Shown: positions 14,736-23,608 of the stretch, in pieces
Layout of the letters: the number at the start of each line of letters is the position of its first letter
How positions within the stretch are numbered: the first letter of the stretch is position 1
Assembly: GCA_964519385.1 (NCBI GenBank)
Contig: CAZFLR010000023.1
Coordinates: forward strand, 1-35,972
DNA from: SVFI01 sp964519385
GTDB taxonomy: Bacteria; Bacillota; Clostridia; Lachnospirales; Lachnospiraceae
Direction of reading: 5' to 3'
DNA: 35,972 nucleotides
Translations under genes and position numbers: made by a program
Notes under the pieces: model-generated
Told to the model about the DNA's origin: nothing
Databases searched by the model: none
What the model saw: the letters and a program-made list of their open reading frames with translations, nothing else

Positions 14736-16814
14736 ATGAAAGATAAAGTGTTTGGAGTATTACAGAGAATCGGAAGAAGCTTTATGCTTCCGATTGCCAT
14801 ACTTCCTGTGGCGGGACTGCTTCTCGGTATCGGAAGTTCCTTTACAAATGAGGCGACAATAGAAATGTATGGACTTGAAATGATTTTGGGAGAGGGAACG
14901 TTTTTACATGCCCTTCTTTTAATCATGAATCAGGTCGGCAGTGTTGTTTTTGATAATCTGCCGATTTTGTTTGCCGTCGGTGTGGCGATTGGAATGGCGA
15001 GGCAGGAAAAGGAGGTCTCTGCTCTTGCAGCAGTGATTGCTTATTATGTCATGAACGTTGCAATCAATGCAATGCTTCAGATAAACGGAGAAGTTCTGGA
15101 GGACGGCAGTGTTTCCGGGAGAATGATGGAAGGAACCATAGCTTCGGTAAACGGAGTGCTTACCTTACAGACGGGTGTCTTTGGAGGAGTGATTGTCGGT
15201 CTTGGGGTGGCAGTTTTGCATAACCGCTTTTATAAAACGAAGCTTCCGAACGCGCTTTCTTTTTTTGGAGGGACGAGATTTGTGCCGATTATAAGTACCA
15301 TTGTGTATATGCTTGTGGGAATCGGGATGTATTTTGTGTGGCCGGCGGTACAAAGCGGAATAGGGGTGCTGGGAAATCTGGTTACGGGTTCGGGATATAT
15401 AGGAACCTTTATTTTCGGAATCATAAAAAGGGCACTGATACCGTTTGGACTGCATCACGTATTTTATATGCCGTTCTGGCATACGGAGCTTGGAGGAAGC
15501 ATGGAGATTGCAGGCCGGACCATTGCCGGCGGACAGAATATTTTCTTTGCTCAATTGGCTGATTCTGCAAATGTGGCACATTTTAGTGCTGAGGCCACGA
15601 GATTTTTTTCCGGGGAGTTTATTTTTATGATTTTCGGACTTCCGGGAGCAGCACTGGCGATGTATCACTGTGCAAGGCCGGAAAAGAAAAAGGCAGCAGG
15701 AGGATTGCTTCTTTCGGCAGCACTGACCTGTATGCTGACCGGAATTACAGAACCGCTTGAATTTTCCTTCCTGTTTGTTGCACCTGTGCTGTTTGTTGTT
15801 CAGGTGCTGCTGGCAGGCTCGGCATATATGGTGGCACATATGCTGAATATTTCGGTTGGTCTGACTTTTTCTGGAGGACTGATTGACTTTATCCTGTTTG
15901 GTGTGCTGCAGGGAAATGAAAAGACAAGCTGGCTGCGTATTCTTCCGGTCGGCATCCTGTATTTTTTCCTGTATTACTTTATATTCAGATATCTGATACG
16001 AAAGCTCAATCTGAAGACTCCCGGAAGGGAAGAAGATGCAGGCGTTAAGCTTTACAGTAAGGCGGATGTACAGGAGAAAAATGAAAAGAAAAAGAAACAG
16101 GGAGAGAATATCAGTGCAAAAATTGTCAGGGGTCTCGGTGGTGAGGACAATATCCGGGACGTTGACTGCTGTGCGACAAGACTCAGATGTACGGTAGCTG
16201 ATGCTAACCGGGTGGATGATATTGTTTTGAAGGAGACGGGAGCCTCCGGCGTTCTGCATAAAGGAAACGGAGTACAGATTGTCTACGGACCTCATGTGAC
16301 TGTGATTAAGTCGGAGCTTGAGGAATATTTATCAGGGATGGAAAGTCCGAAATCAGGGATTATAATCTCCAGTCCTTTATCCGGTGTTGCACAGGAGCTT
16401 TCAAAAATTCCGGATGAGGCATTTGCACAGGGAATGATGGGCGACGGAGTTTTTCTTATACCGGATGAGGGATGTGTGTACGCGCCGGAGGACGGAACTG
16501 TGGGATTTGTCTTTGATACCGGACATGCACTTGGATTTGTGACAGAGGATGGAATCGAGCTTTTGATTCATTTCGGAATCGATACGGTGAATCTCAAGGG
16601 AAAAGGCTTTGAGGTGCTGGTGAAGGAGGGCGAAAAGGTAAAGAAGGGAACGCTTCTTATAAAGGTCGACCTTGCCTATGTTAAAGAACATGCAGCTTCG
16701 GATGCGACCCCGGTAGTCTGTACGAATATGAAGGAAGGAATGCGTATCAGGCTGGTCAAAGAAGGCATGGTAAAGGCGGGGGATTCACTGATGGAGATTA
16801 AGCAGATTAAGTAG
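14736..16814 (+). CDS. PTS glucose/maltose-type EIICBA permease
   Basis: The 692-residue three-domain sugar transporter starts at the ATG at 14736 (AAGGAG nine bases upstream); the longer frame from 14643 runs through the terminator and is rejected. The IIC membrane domain (about 1-420) opens with LPIAILPVAGLLLGIG and carries GLHHVFYMPFWH and FGLPGAALAMYH. IIB follows at about 450-530, with phospho-Cys479 in DCCATRLRC. IIA occupies about 550-692, with GHALGF and active His612 in HFGIDTVNL. Phosphate passes from HPr to IIA His, to IIB Cys, to the sugar during uptake. The family covers glucose, maltose, GlcNAc and glucosides; the adjoining GH13 gene favours glucose or maltose, but specificity cannot be read from sequence. 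It heads an operon with HPr and enzyme I. Confidence 0.92.
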   Translation: MKDKVFGVLQRIGRSFMLPIAILPVAGLLLGIGSSFTNEATIEMYGLEMILGEGTFLHALLLIMNQVGSVVFDNLPILFAVGVAIGMARQEKEVSALAAVIAYYVMNVAINAMLQINGEVLEDGSVSGRMMEGTIASVNGVLTLQTGVFGGVIVGLGVAVLHNRFYKTKLPNALSFFGGTRFVPIISTIVYMLVGIGMYFVWPAVQSGIGVLGNLVTGSGYIGTFIFGIIKRALIPFGLHHVFYMPFWHTELGGSMEIAGRTIAGGQNIFFAQLADSANVAHFSAEATRFFSGEFIFMIFGLPGAALAMYHCARPEKKKAAGGLLLSAALTCMLTGITEPLEFSFLFVAPVLFVVQVLLAGSAYMVAHMLNISVGLTFSGGLIDFILFGVLQGNEKTSWLRILPVGILYFFLYYFIFRYLIRKLNLKTPGREEDAGVKLYSKADVQEKNEKKKKQGENISAKIVRGLGGEDNIRDVDCCATRLRCTVADANRVDDIVLKETGASGVLHKGNGVQIVYGPHVTVIKSELEEYLSGMESPKSGIIISSPLSGVAQELSKIPDEAFAQGMMGDGVFLIPDEGCVYAPEDGTVGFVFDTGHALGFVTEDGIELLIHFGIDTVNLKGKGFEVLVKEGEKVKKGTLLIKVDLAYVKEHAASDATPVVCTNMKEGMRIRLVKEGMVKAGDSLMEIKQIK

Positions 16815-16839
16815 AAAAGTGAAAGGAAAAATATGGACT

Positions 16840-17097
16840 ATGAAAACATTTGGGTATACAATTACAGATGAAGTGGGGATTCACGCAAGACCGGCGGGGC
16901 TGCTTGTAAAAGAGGCAGGAAAATTTAAAAGCAGCATTTTCGTGAAAGCAAACGGAAAGAGTGCGGACGCAACACGGCTGATGGCACTCATGGCTCTGGG
17001 AATCAAGTGCGGACAGCAGATAGAGGTTTCAGTTGAGGGCGAAGACGAAGAGGAAGCTTTTGCAGGTGTGAAGAATTTTTTTGAACGAAATTTGTAA
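16840..17097 (+). CDS. ptsH: HPr phosphocarrier protein lacking the regulatory serine
   Basis: The 85-residue protein starts at the ATG at 16840; the upstream GTG frame at 16819 would add a non-family extension. It carries phosphoryl groups from enzyme I to EIIA proteins. The active site GIHARPAG with His15 is intact. The helix that normally reads KSIMGVMSLGI, with the HPr-kinase target Ser46, reads TRLMALMALGI here, so position 46 is Arg. Without Ser46 it should not take part in HPr-kinase/CcpA carbon repression, though transport phosphotransfer is unaffected. It lies between the permease and enzyme I genes. Confidence 0.93.
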   Translation: MKTFGYTITDEVGIHARPAGLLVKEAGKFKSSIFVKANGKSADATRLMALMALGIKCGQQIEVSVEGEDEEEAFAGVKNFFERNL

Positions 17098-17108
17098 AGG
17101 AGAATATA

Positions 17109-18731
17109 GTGCGCAGTTATAAAGGAAAATCCGTATATAAAGGAATAGCGATGGGACCTGTCTATGTTTTCCGAAAAAAATGCAGCCGGGTGAAAAGAAG
17201 AACAATAGAAAACACGGAGGAAGAGCTTGAACGCTTAAAACAGGCTCTTACGGCTGCGGAGAAAGAACTCTCAGAATTGTATTCCAAGGCACTGGTTCAG
17301 GTGGGGGAGGTCAGTGCAGCTATATTTGATGTACACAGGATGATGCTCGAGGATGAGGATTATCTGGATGCAATTCGCAACATGATTCGCATAGAGCAGG
17401 TAAATGCCGAATATGCGGTCACGATGACCGGAGATAATTTTTCGGAAATGTTTTCCGCGATGGAAGATGATTATATGAAGGCGAGGGCGGCCGATATTCT
17501 GGATGTTTCCGCGCGCCTTGTCCGCAATCTGAATGGTGACAGCGAGAATTATGCGCAGATGGAAGAAAAATCGGTAATTCTGGCAGAGGATCTTTCGCCG
17601 AGTGAGACGATGCAGCTTGATAAAAGCAAAATAGCAGCACTGGTGACGGTGAGGGGCTCAGTGAATTCACATACGGCAATTCTGGCACGGATGATGAATA
17701 TACCGGCACTTGTATCCACCGGTGTTCCGATAGACGAGATGAATGACGGTATGTTGGCGGTTGTGGACGCGTTTTCCGGAACTTTTATTTTGGAGCCCGA
17801 TGAGGAAGTTAAGAAGACGGCACAGAAAAAAATCCGGGAAGAACAGGAAAATGCTGCTTTATTACAGGAACTGAAAGGAAAGGATAATGTGACTCCGGAA
17901 GGCTACGGGCTTAATATTTATGCGAATATAGGGAGTGTTTCGGACATTGGACATGCACTGGAAAATGATGCCGGGGGCATTGGACTTTTCCGCAGTGAAT
18001 TTTTATATCTCGGAAGAGAAACGTTCCCGACAGAGGAAGAGCAGTTTGAAGCATATAAACAGGCTGCCCGGATGATGGCAGGGAAGCCTGTGATTATTCG
18101 GACACTTGATATCGGTGCCGATAAGCAGGTGGAGTATTTCGGACTAGATAAGGAAGAAAATCCGGCGATGGGATACCGTGCAATCAGGATATGTCTCAAG
18201 CAGCCGGAAATTTTTAAAACGCAGCTCAGGGCTCTTTTGAGAGCTTCTTATTATGGAAATATTTCTGTTATGTATCCGATGATTATTTCGGAAGCTGAAG
18301 TAAGAAAAATTTATTCGTTGGTTGAGGATGTGAAGCAGGAGCTTGAGGAACAGGGGATTTTATATCGTGTGCCTGAGCAGGGCATCATGATTGAGACACC
18401 GGCAGCGGTGATGATTAGTGACCGGCTCGCCAAAATTGTTGACTTTTTCAGTATAGGCACCAATGACCTTACCCAGTACACACTTGCAATTGACCGTCAG
18501 AATGAAAGACTTGATGATTTTTATGACCCGCACCACGAAGCAATTCTGCGAATGATCCGACTGGTGGTTGAGAATGCCCATGCCTGCGGAAAGTGGGTCG
18601 GAATATGCGGGGAACTGGCAGCGGATACGGAGATGGCCGGAGAGTTTGTGAAAATGGGTGTGGATGAGTTGTCGGTTGCGCCGTCCATGATTCTCAGGCT
18701 CCGCAAGGCCATTCGGGAACCGGAAAGGTGA
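17109..18731 (+). CDS. ptsI: PTS enzyme I (phosphoenolpyruvate-protein phosphotransferase)
   Basis: This 540-residue cytoplasmic enzyme moves phosphate from PEP to HPr. It starts at a GTG at 17109 with AAAGGAG six bases upstream; no in-frame ATG is as well placed. Seen: N-terminal domain with phospho-His188 in GSVNSHTAILARM, the linker DDGMLAVVDAFSG-like stretch, and the PEP-binding barrel with GGIGLFRSEFLYLGR, IRTLDIGADKQ, MIETPAAVMISD, FFSIGTNDLTQYTLAIDRQ and GICGELAAD with the catalytic Cys. The length is slightly below the usual 570. It lies eleven bases downstream of ptsH in the same operon. Confidence 0.97.
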   Translation: MRSYKGKSVYKGIAMGPVYVFRKKCSRVKRRTIENTEEELERLKQALTAAEKELSELYSKALVQVGEVSAAIFDVHRMMLEDEDYLDAIRNMIRIEQVNAEYAVTMTGDNFSEMFSAMEDDYMKARAADILDVSARLVRNLNGDSENYAQMEEKSVILAEDLSPSETMQLDKSKIAALVTVRGSVNSHTAILARMMNIPALVSTGVPIDEMNDGMLAVVDAFSGTFILEPDEEVKKTAQKKIREEQENAALLQELKGKDNVTPEGYGLNIYANIGSVSDIGHALENDAGGIGLFRSEFLYLGRETFPTEEEQFEAYKQAARMMAGKPVIIRTLDIGADKQVEYFGLDKEENPAMGYRAIRICLKQPEIFKTQLRALLRASYYGNISVMYPMIISEAEVRKIYSLVEDVKQELEEQGILYRVPEQGIMIETPAAVMISDRLAKIVDFFSIGTNDLTQYTLAIDRQNERLDDFYDPHHEAILRMIRLVVENAHACGKWVGICGELAADTEMAGEFVKMGVDELSVAPSMILRLRKAIREPER

Positions 18732-18736
18732 ATCCG

Positions 18737-18765
18737 TTTACACATGTTATTTCGTGTGATACGAT
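18737..18765 (+). promoter_or_regulatory. Possible promoter for the receiver/HPt operon
   Basis: TTTACA at 18737-18742 and TACGAT at 18760-18765 are 17 bp apart, with an extended -10 TG at 18757-18758. It begins six bases after the ptsI stop and ends 32 bases before the ATG at 18798. No terminator is visible after ptsI, so readthrough is also possible. Confidence 0.5.
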
Positions 18766-18797
18766 GAGGATGAGATGTAATAAATAGAGGTACACAA

Positions 18798-19538
18798 ATG
18801 AAGGATTTAGTATTTATAGGTAAAAAGAGTAATACACATAGAGAGACTCTTGAGATGCTCAAGGAAGTTTTTGAGGTTTCCGTGGTCGAGCCGACGGCGG
18901 ATGCCCTTCGCATACGGATTCAGATTTCCACCCCTGCGCTGATTCTTGTCACGCTCGGCAATGATCCGGTGGAAGAGGCGAAGATAATGACACTTCTCAA
19001 TATGGATTTTATAAATATACCGGTTGTAACGATAGGAACAGAATATGAAACGCTGCCTTACAACCGCTATTACGAGACGGAGCAGTTTGAAAAAATTATA
19101 CCGCCGATTACAAGGCGTGTGCTTCTTGACACCTGCTGTGATATGGCAGGTGTGGAGAGGACCGTCTGTGATGACGATTCTAAGAAACACATACTGATTG
19201 TTGACGATAATGCACTTACGCTCCGCAATATTAAAAAAATGCTTAGTGACAAATATTCTGTGGCTGTTGCGGTGTCAGCAGTACAGGCATTTACATCTAT
19301 TGGCAGAAAGAAACCGGATCTTATTCTGCTGGATTATTCAATGCCTGTGGTGGATGGCAAAGGAATGTTTGAAATGCTGCAGGCGGATGTAGAGCTTGCC
19401 AAAATTCCGGTCATATTCCTGACGAGTATGGCGGATGAAAAGGTGGTTGTCGATCTTCTTGCCTTAAAGCCGGCCGGATATTTTTTAAAACCTGCAAAAC
19501 AGGAAAAGTTACTGGAAACAATAGAGTCGATTATATAA
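18798..19538 (+). CDS. Tandem receiver-domain protein, N-terminal receiver degenerate, no output domain
   Basis: The 246-residue cytoplasmic protein starts at the ATG at 18798 (GAGG eight bases upstream). Residues about 127-246 are a complete response-regulator receiver: acidic pair Asp136-Asp137 (LIVDDN), phospho-acceptor Asp179 (LLDYSMP), the Thr of FLTS and Lys231 in FLKPAK. Residues 1-115 have receiver-like alternation of strands and helices but lack the acidic pair and acceptor, so they look like a pseudo-receiver. There is no DNA-binding or enzymatic domain, so it may be a CheY-like shuttle or a phosphate sink. Four bases separate it from the next gene, which has its own receiver and an HPt domain. 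Confidence 0.85.
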   Translation: MKDLVFIGKKSNTHRETLEMLKEVFEVSVVEPTADALRIRIQISTPALILVTLGNDPVEEAKIMTLLNMDFINIPVVTIGTEYETLPYNRYYETEQFEKIIPPITRRVLLDTCCDMAGVERTVCDDDSKKHILIVDDNALTLRNIKKMLSDKYSVAVAVSAVQAFTSIGRKKPDLILLDYSMPVVDGKGMFEMLQADVELAKIPVIFLTSMADEKVVVDLLALKPAGYFLKPAKQEKLLETIESII

Positions 19539-19545
19539 ATGGGTG

Positions 19546-21375
19546 ATGTCAGTGTTTAAGTTACAGATTTCTTGTATCATTATTATATGCTTTCTTTTTG
19601 TTCTGTTCGCAGCGGAAAGAAATTTAAAGAAACAGACACGCAAGCTGTTTGCTGTCACATTGTTTGTATCGGCACTTGAGATTCTGTTTGAAATTCTGGC
19701 TCTCTGGACTGTGCAGAATATGAGCACTGTTTCGCCGTTTTTATTTAATGTCGTACATAGAATTTATCTGACGATGGTGCTGACCTTTTTCTACCTGAAT
19801 TACCGCTATAAGTCAGCTTTCATCAAAGAAGAAACCGGTTTTACGGATAAGGGGCTTGTGTTTATTCATACGGTGCAACTGATTTTGTATATAGGAATAT
19901 TTCTTCTGCCTCTCGGTTATGATGCGACGGAAAACGGCGGAGAGTTCACATACGGACCGGGTGTCTGGGTCGTTTATGTCGGGGCAGCATTTTATCTGTT
20001 TGTCACATTTTCCAATTACTGCGAACAGGGCAGACGAATTGCAAAAGAGAAGCTGCTTCCGCTGATACTGGGAGTCGGAACGGGAATGTGTATCTGTTTC
20101 TTTTACATGAGTGTTCCGTCTTCTGAGATTTCAAGCCTTGGAATTGCGATAATGAACGTTGCATTTTATTTGTCGCTAAGGTGCCGGGAACAGGAAAAGA
20201 CTTTAGAGAAAAACTGTGAGAAAATTGAATCCATGCAGAAGCCGGAAGAAGATATGAAATATCAGGTATCCTTTGAGGCTCCGGGAGCAAGGGTACTGAT
20301 TGTGGATGATAGTGAAATAAACCGCAAGGTTGTAAGGAATCTTTTGCATAAGACAAAGATGCAGATAGACGAAGCTTCCGGCGGTCGGGAATGTCTGGAG
20401 CTCGTGAGGAAGAATTTTTACGATCTTATTTTTATGGATCATGTTATGCCGGAGATGGACGGCATAGAAACTTTTGAAATCATGAAAAAAGAAAAGATCT
20501 GCAAAAACATGGCGGTGATTGCCATGACAGCCGGTACGACACAGTGCGTGCCTGAGGATTATCGGAAGCTCGGGTTTGCGGCTTTTCTTTCAAAACCCGT
20601 TATTCCGCAGGAACTGGAAACGACGGCTTATGGGCTGCTGGATAAAGAAAAAATAGTTTGTTGTGAGAAAAGCGAGATGCCGGGAGCGCAGCAGAAAGCG
20701 TGCGCAGAGAAGGAAACGCCGGAAGATGCGAAGAAGGATATATCGGAGGAAAAAGAGGAGTGGAATACACTTCCGTCTCTGGATGGCATGGATTACAATT
20801 ATTCAGCACTGCATTTTAAAACCCCGGAAGAACTGAAGGAAATGATACAATTTTTGACGGCTGTCATGCCTTCGGATGCGGAAGAGGCAAAGAAGTATTA
20901 TGACCGTATATATGACCGGCCGGCACTCAGAGATTTTCAGACAAAGCTTCACAGCATGAAGAATTCGGCAATGACAATCGGGATTATACCTCTTGCAGGG
21001 CTGGCAAAGACGCTGGAGGATGCTGCGAGAGAGAACCGTATAGAACAGATTCATGCGCTGATGCCTATTTTTGTGGAAAAATGGGAAAGCTACAGAATTT
21101 TGCTGACGGAAAAGTTTGGAGAACAGACCGGTGACAGAAGTCAGGGAAATCCGGATTCGCAGGAGATACAGGAGCTGTTTGACAGTCTTCGCAGAGCGGC
21201 GGAAGAGATGGATATTGATGAACTTGACAGTTGCATGAAGAAAATAGACCGGTACATATTTCCGCCGGAATATGAAGATAAGCTTCAGAAGATACGGTTG
21301 GCGGTGCTGAACTTCGATGTGGAATATCTGCAGGAGGAAGGGTATCTGTCAGAGCGGGGAGTGATAAAAGAGTGA
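19546..21375 (+). CDS. Membrane protein with receiver and HPt domains but no kinase domain
   Basis: This 609-residue protein starts at the ATG at 19546 (a GTG one codon earlier is an alternative; no strong RBS for either). Residues 1-225 hold about six or seven membrane helices, like the sensor part of many Lachnospiraceae hybrid kinases. A short coil follows, then a receiver domain (about 248-370) with Asp254-Asp255, acceptor Asp298 (FMDHVMPEMDG) and Lys350 (LSKPV). After an acidic linker, an HPt domain at about 420-530 has His469 in KLHSMKNSAMTIG. The HisKA and ATPase domains that normally lie between sensor and receiver are absent: residues 225-248 leave no room. It could relay phosphate between a separate kinase and the tandem receiver next to it. 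The last bases overlap the MBL gene (GTGA). Confidence 0.85.
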   Translation: MSVFKLQISCIIIICFLFVLFAAERNLKKQTRKLFAVTLFVSALEILFEILALWTVQNMSTVSPFLFNVVHRIYLTMVLTFFYLNYRYKSAFIKEETGFTDKGLVFIHTVQLILYIGIFLLPLGYDATENGGEFTYGPGVWVVYVGAAFYLFVTFSNYCEQGRRIAKEKLLPLILGVGTGMCICFFYMSVPSSEISSLGIAIMNVAFYLSLRCREQEKTLEKNCEKIESMQKPEEDMKYQVSFEAPGARVLIVDDSEINRKVVRNLLHKTKMQIDEASGGRECLELVRKNFYDLIFMDHVMPEMDGIETFEIMKKEKICKNMAVIAMTAGTTQCVPEDYRKLGFAAFLSKPVIPQELETTAYGLLDKEKIVCCEKSEMPGAQQKACAEKETPEDAKKDISEEKEEWNTLPSLDGMDYNYSALHFKTPEELKEMIQFLTAVMPSDAEEAKKYYDRIYDRPALRDFQTKLHSMKNSAMTIGIIPLAGLAKTLEDAARENRIEQIHALMPIFVEKWESYRILLTEKFGEQTGDRSQGNPDSQEIQELFDSLRRAAEEMDIDELDSCMKKIDRYIFPPEYEDKLQKIRLAVLNFDVEYLQEEGYLSERGVIKE

Positions 21376-22211
21376 AAATAGTTACATTGATAGAAAATCA
21401 TACAGAAAATGAATTGAAATGTGAGCACGGACTATCATTTTATATTGAATACGGCGGGAAGTCTTATTTGCTGGATGCAGGTCAGAGCGAGTTGTTTGCG
21501 GCTAATGCTGAAGCACTGGGAATTCATCTTGCGGACGTGGATAAGGCGGTGATTTCCCATGCACATTACGATCATGTCGGCGGATTCGGAGTGTTTACGC
21601 AAATGAACTTGGATGCAGCGATATATATGCAGACAGAGGGGAAAAGACAGTGTTTTTCCAAAAAGTCAGACGGATTGGAAGATATTGGTATTCCGGACCA
21701 TATCCGAAGCGCGCTTGAAGGCCGTGTTATTTATGCGGACGGCGATATGAAGATTGCGGACGGCGTATATCTGATTGCCCATCATGTGGAAGGACTGGCA
21801 GAACGCGGACGGCAAATGAACATGTTTTCAAAGACACGGGAAAAAGAGGAATATGATGATTTTTCGCATGAACAGAGTCTTGTGTTTGAACTGCCGGAGG
21901 GACTGGTGGTTTTTAACAGTTGTAATCACGGCGGAGTGGATCTGGCTATAGAGGAAGCTTCGGCGGCGTTCGGAGGCAAGAGGATTCTTGCAATGCTTGG
22001 AGGCTTTCATCTGATGGGAAGCCGGGGACCGGAATCAATGAGAGATGATAGGGAGCAGGTATGCGCGCTTGCCCAAAAACTTTTGGATAGTAATGTGGAG
22101 AAAATCTATACCGGGCATTGCACGGGAACTCAGGCATTTGCGATAATGAAAGAGATACTCGGAGATAAGCTTGAGGAGCTTGTAACAGGGAAAACGATAG
22201 AGCTTCTGTAA
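21372..22211 (+). CDS. MBL-fold metallohydrolase (COG1237-like)
   Basis: The 279-residue soluble protein starts at a GTG at 21372 that overlaps the preceding stop (GTGA), with GGGAG upstream. It has the metallo-beta-lactamase metal motif SHAHYDHVGG, then further likely ligands in FNSCNHGGVD, MLGGFHLMG and YTGHCTG. This set matches the COG1237 group annotated as dihydropterin-ribofuranosyl-aminobenzene phosphate synthase-like hydrolases, whose real substrate in bacteria is mostly unknown. Its translational coupling to the receiver/HPt protein suggests a signalling or nucleotide-related task, but this is inference. Confidence 0.88.
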   Translation: MKIVTLIENHTENELKCEHGLSFYIEYGGKSYLLDAGQSELFAANAEALGIHLADVDKAVISHAHYDHVGGFGVFTQMNLDAAIYMQTEGKRQCFSKKSDGLEDIGIPDHIRSALEGRVIYADGDMKIADGVYLIAHHVEGLAERGRQMNMFSKTREKEEYDDFSHEQSLVFELPEGLVVFNSCNHGGVDLAIEEASAAFGGKRILAMLGGFHLMGSRGPESMRDDREQVCALAQKLLDSNVEKIYTGHCTGTQAFAIMKEILGDKLEELVTGKTIELL

Positions 22212-22215
22212 CGAC

Positions 22216-22256
22216 AAAACAGTTGGCGAAAGAACCAAAAAACCGGCTGTTTTTTT
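22216..22256 (+). terminator. Terminator of the receiver/HPt/MBL operon
   Basis: ACAGTTGG (22219-22226) pairs in RNA with CCGGCTGT (22243-22250), using two G-U pairs and a 16-base loop, followed by seven T. It starts just after the MBL stop. Confidence 0.75.
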
Positions 22257-22281
22257 CGTATCTATATCGGAGGAAGACAAG

Positions 22282-23580
22282 ATGAACAAAAATTCAATAG
22301 ATGAAAATAAAGCGATACAGGATGGTCTGGAGAAGTTTTTGGACCGGGAACTTGACCTTTTCGGAGAGGATGATTGCCGGGAGACGGATTTTTATGAGGA
22401 AGAAGCATTTGAAGAGGAAACATTTGAGGACGAAATCATACGGTCGATTAATATAAGCAGGTCGTCCGGAAACAGGGAGAGAGAGCCGGAGCACAGAAGA
22501 CCTGCTAAAAGCAGTCAGCCAAAAAGAAGACAGCCCAAAAACAGTCCGAAGAAAAGCAGACAACAGAATGACACGCGAAAGAAAAAGCAGAAACGCAGAG
22601 CAGACATCGGAAAAAAGGGAGTGAAGAAAAAGGAAAAGAAAAAGTCCAAGTGGAAGAGAGCTCTTTTCCTGATACTTCTCGTTGTGATTGCGGTTTTAAT
22701 CTGGTGGTATATAACAGTCGGTAAAATCTACAACAAAATGAGCTATGAGAAGACACCGGGGCTGGCTTCGGAAGCCATGAAGCAGGACGGCGTGACGAAT
22801 GTCCTTCTTATCGGAAATGATTCGCGTGAAGGGGGAGAGGACGGACGCTCGGATGCGATGATTCTTCTCTCAATCAGCAATGAAACCAAAACGATTCATA
22901 TGACCTCGCTTCTTCGCGACATGTACGTGGAAATTCCGGGACATGACGGGAACCGTTTAAATGCTGCTTATGCATATGGCGGTCCGACACTCCTGTGTGA
23001 GACGATAGAGCAAAATTTCGGTATTGAGGTAAACCGGTATGTGCTCGTCAATTTTCAGGCATTTGCAGCGTTGGTTGATGCGGTCGGAGGAATTGACCTT
23101 GAAGTGACAAATGAGGAAGTGCAGTGGATTAATGCCTATTTAAATGAATACAATCTGCTGGAAGGGCGGGAAATGACAACCGATTATCTTGATACCTCTC
23201 TTTCAGGAGAGATTCATTTGAACGGACCGCAGGCACTTGCTTACAGCCGTAACCGTTATATAGGAACGGATTTTGGACGTACAGAGAGACAGAGAAAGGT
23301 ACTGAATGCGGTGATTAAAAAATTGCCGCTGGCATTTGCAACCAATCAGAATGAACTGATATCAGAATTGTTTCCTAATCTGACTACGAATCTGACGCAG
23401 CCGGAGGTCTTCAGGCTGAGTATGGATGCAGGAAAGCTGTTGAGCTATGAAATCGTGCAGACGGTAATTCCGGCTGAGGGCACATACAGCAATGCAACGA
23501 TTCGCGGAATGGCCGTTTTGGAAGTGGATTTTGCCGCGAACAAAGCCATGATACAAAAAGAAATTTACGGAAAAGAATAA
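22282..23580 (+). CDS. LytR-CpsA-Psr (LCP) family cell-wall polymer transferase
   Basis: The 432-residue protein starts at the ATG at 22282 (GGAGGA about seven bases upstream). Residues 1-125 are cytoplasmic and highly charged: a strongly acidic part (about 28-52) then a very basic one rich in Lys, Arg and Gln (about 64-125). One membrane helix (about 126-146) leads to the extracellular LCP domain, with VLLIGNDSREGG, GRSDAMILLSI, SLLRDMYVEIPG and, later, the Arg-rich ALAYSRNRYIGTDFGRTERQR that binds the polyprenyl pyrophosphate. LCP enzymes attach teichoic acid or capsule-type glycans to peptidoglycan. The long bipartite charged N-terminus is larger than in many LCP proteins and may bind partners or be phosphorylated. 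Confidence 0.93.
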   Translation: MNKNSIDENKAIQDGLEKFLDRELDLFGEDDCRETDFYEEEAFEEETFEDEIIRSINISRSSGNREREPEHRRPAKSSQPKRRQPKNSPKKSRQQNDTRKKKQKRRADIGKKGVKKKEKKKSKWKRALFLILLVVIAVLIWWYITVGKIYNKMSYEKTPGLASEAMKQDGVTNVLLIGNDSREGGEDGRSDAMILLSISNETKTIHMTSLLRDMYVEIPGHDGNRLNAAYAYGGPTLLCETIEQNFGIEVNRYVLVNFQAFAALVDAVGGIDLEVTNEEVQWINAYLNEYNLLEGREMTTDYLDTSLSGEIHLNGPQALAYSRNRYIGTDFGRTERQRKVLNAVIKKLPLAFATNQNELISELFPNLTTNLTQPEVFRLSMDAGKLLSYEIVQTVIPAEGTYSNATIRGMAVLEVDFAANKAMIQKEIYGKE

Positions 23581-23608
23581 CAACAGATACAGCGGAGGGA
23601 GCATATCA

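Noticed and set aside
15165..16295. 376-residue open frame on the minus strand
   Set aside because: It is wholly opposite the PTS permease, has a Cys/His/Gln/Ser-rich composition typical of antisense reading and no RBS or family motif.
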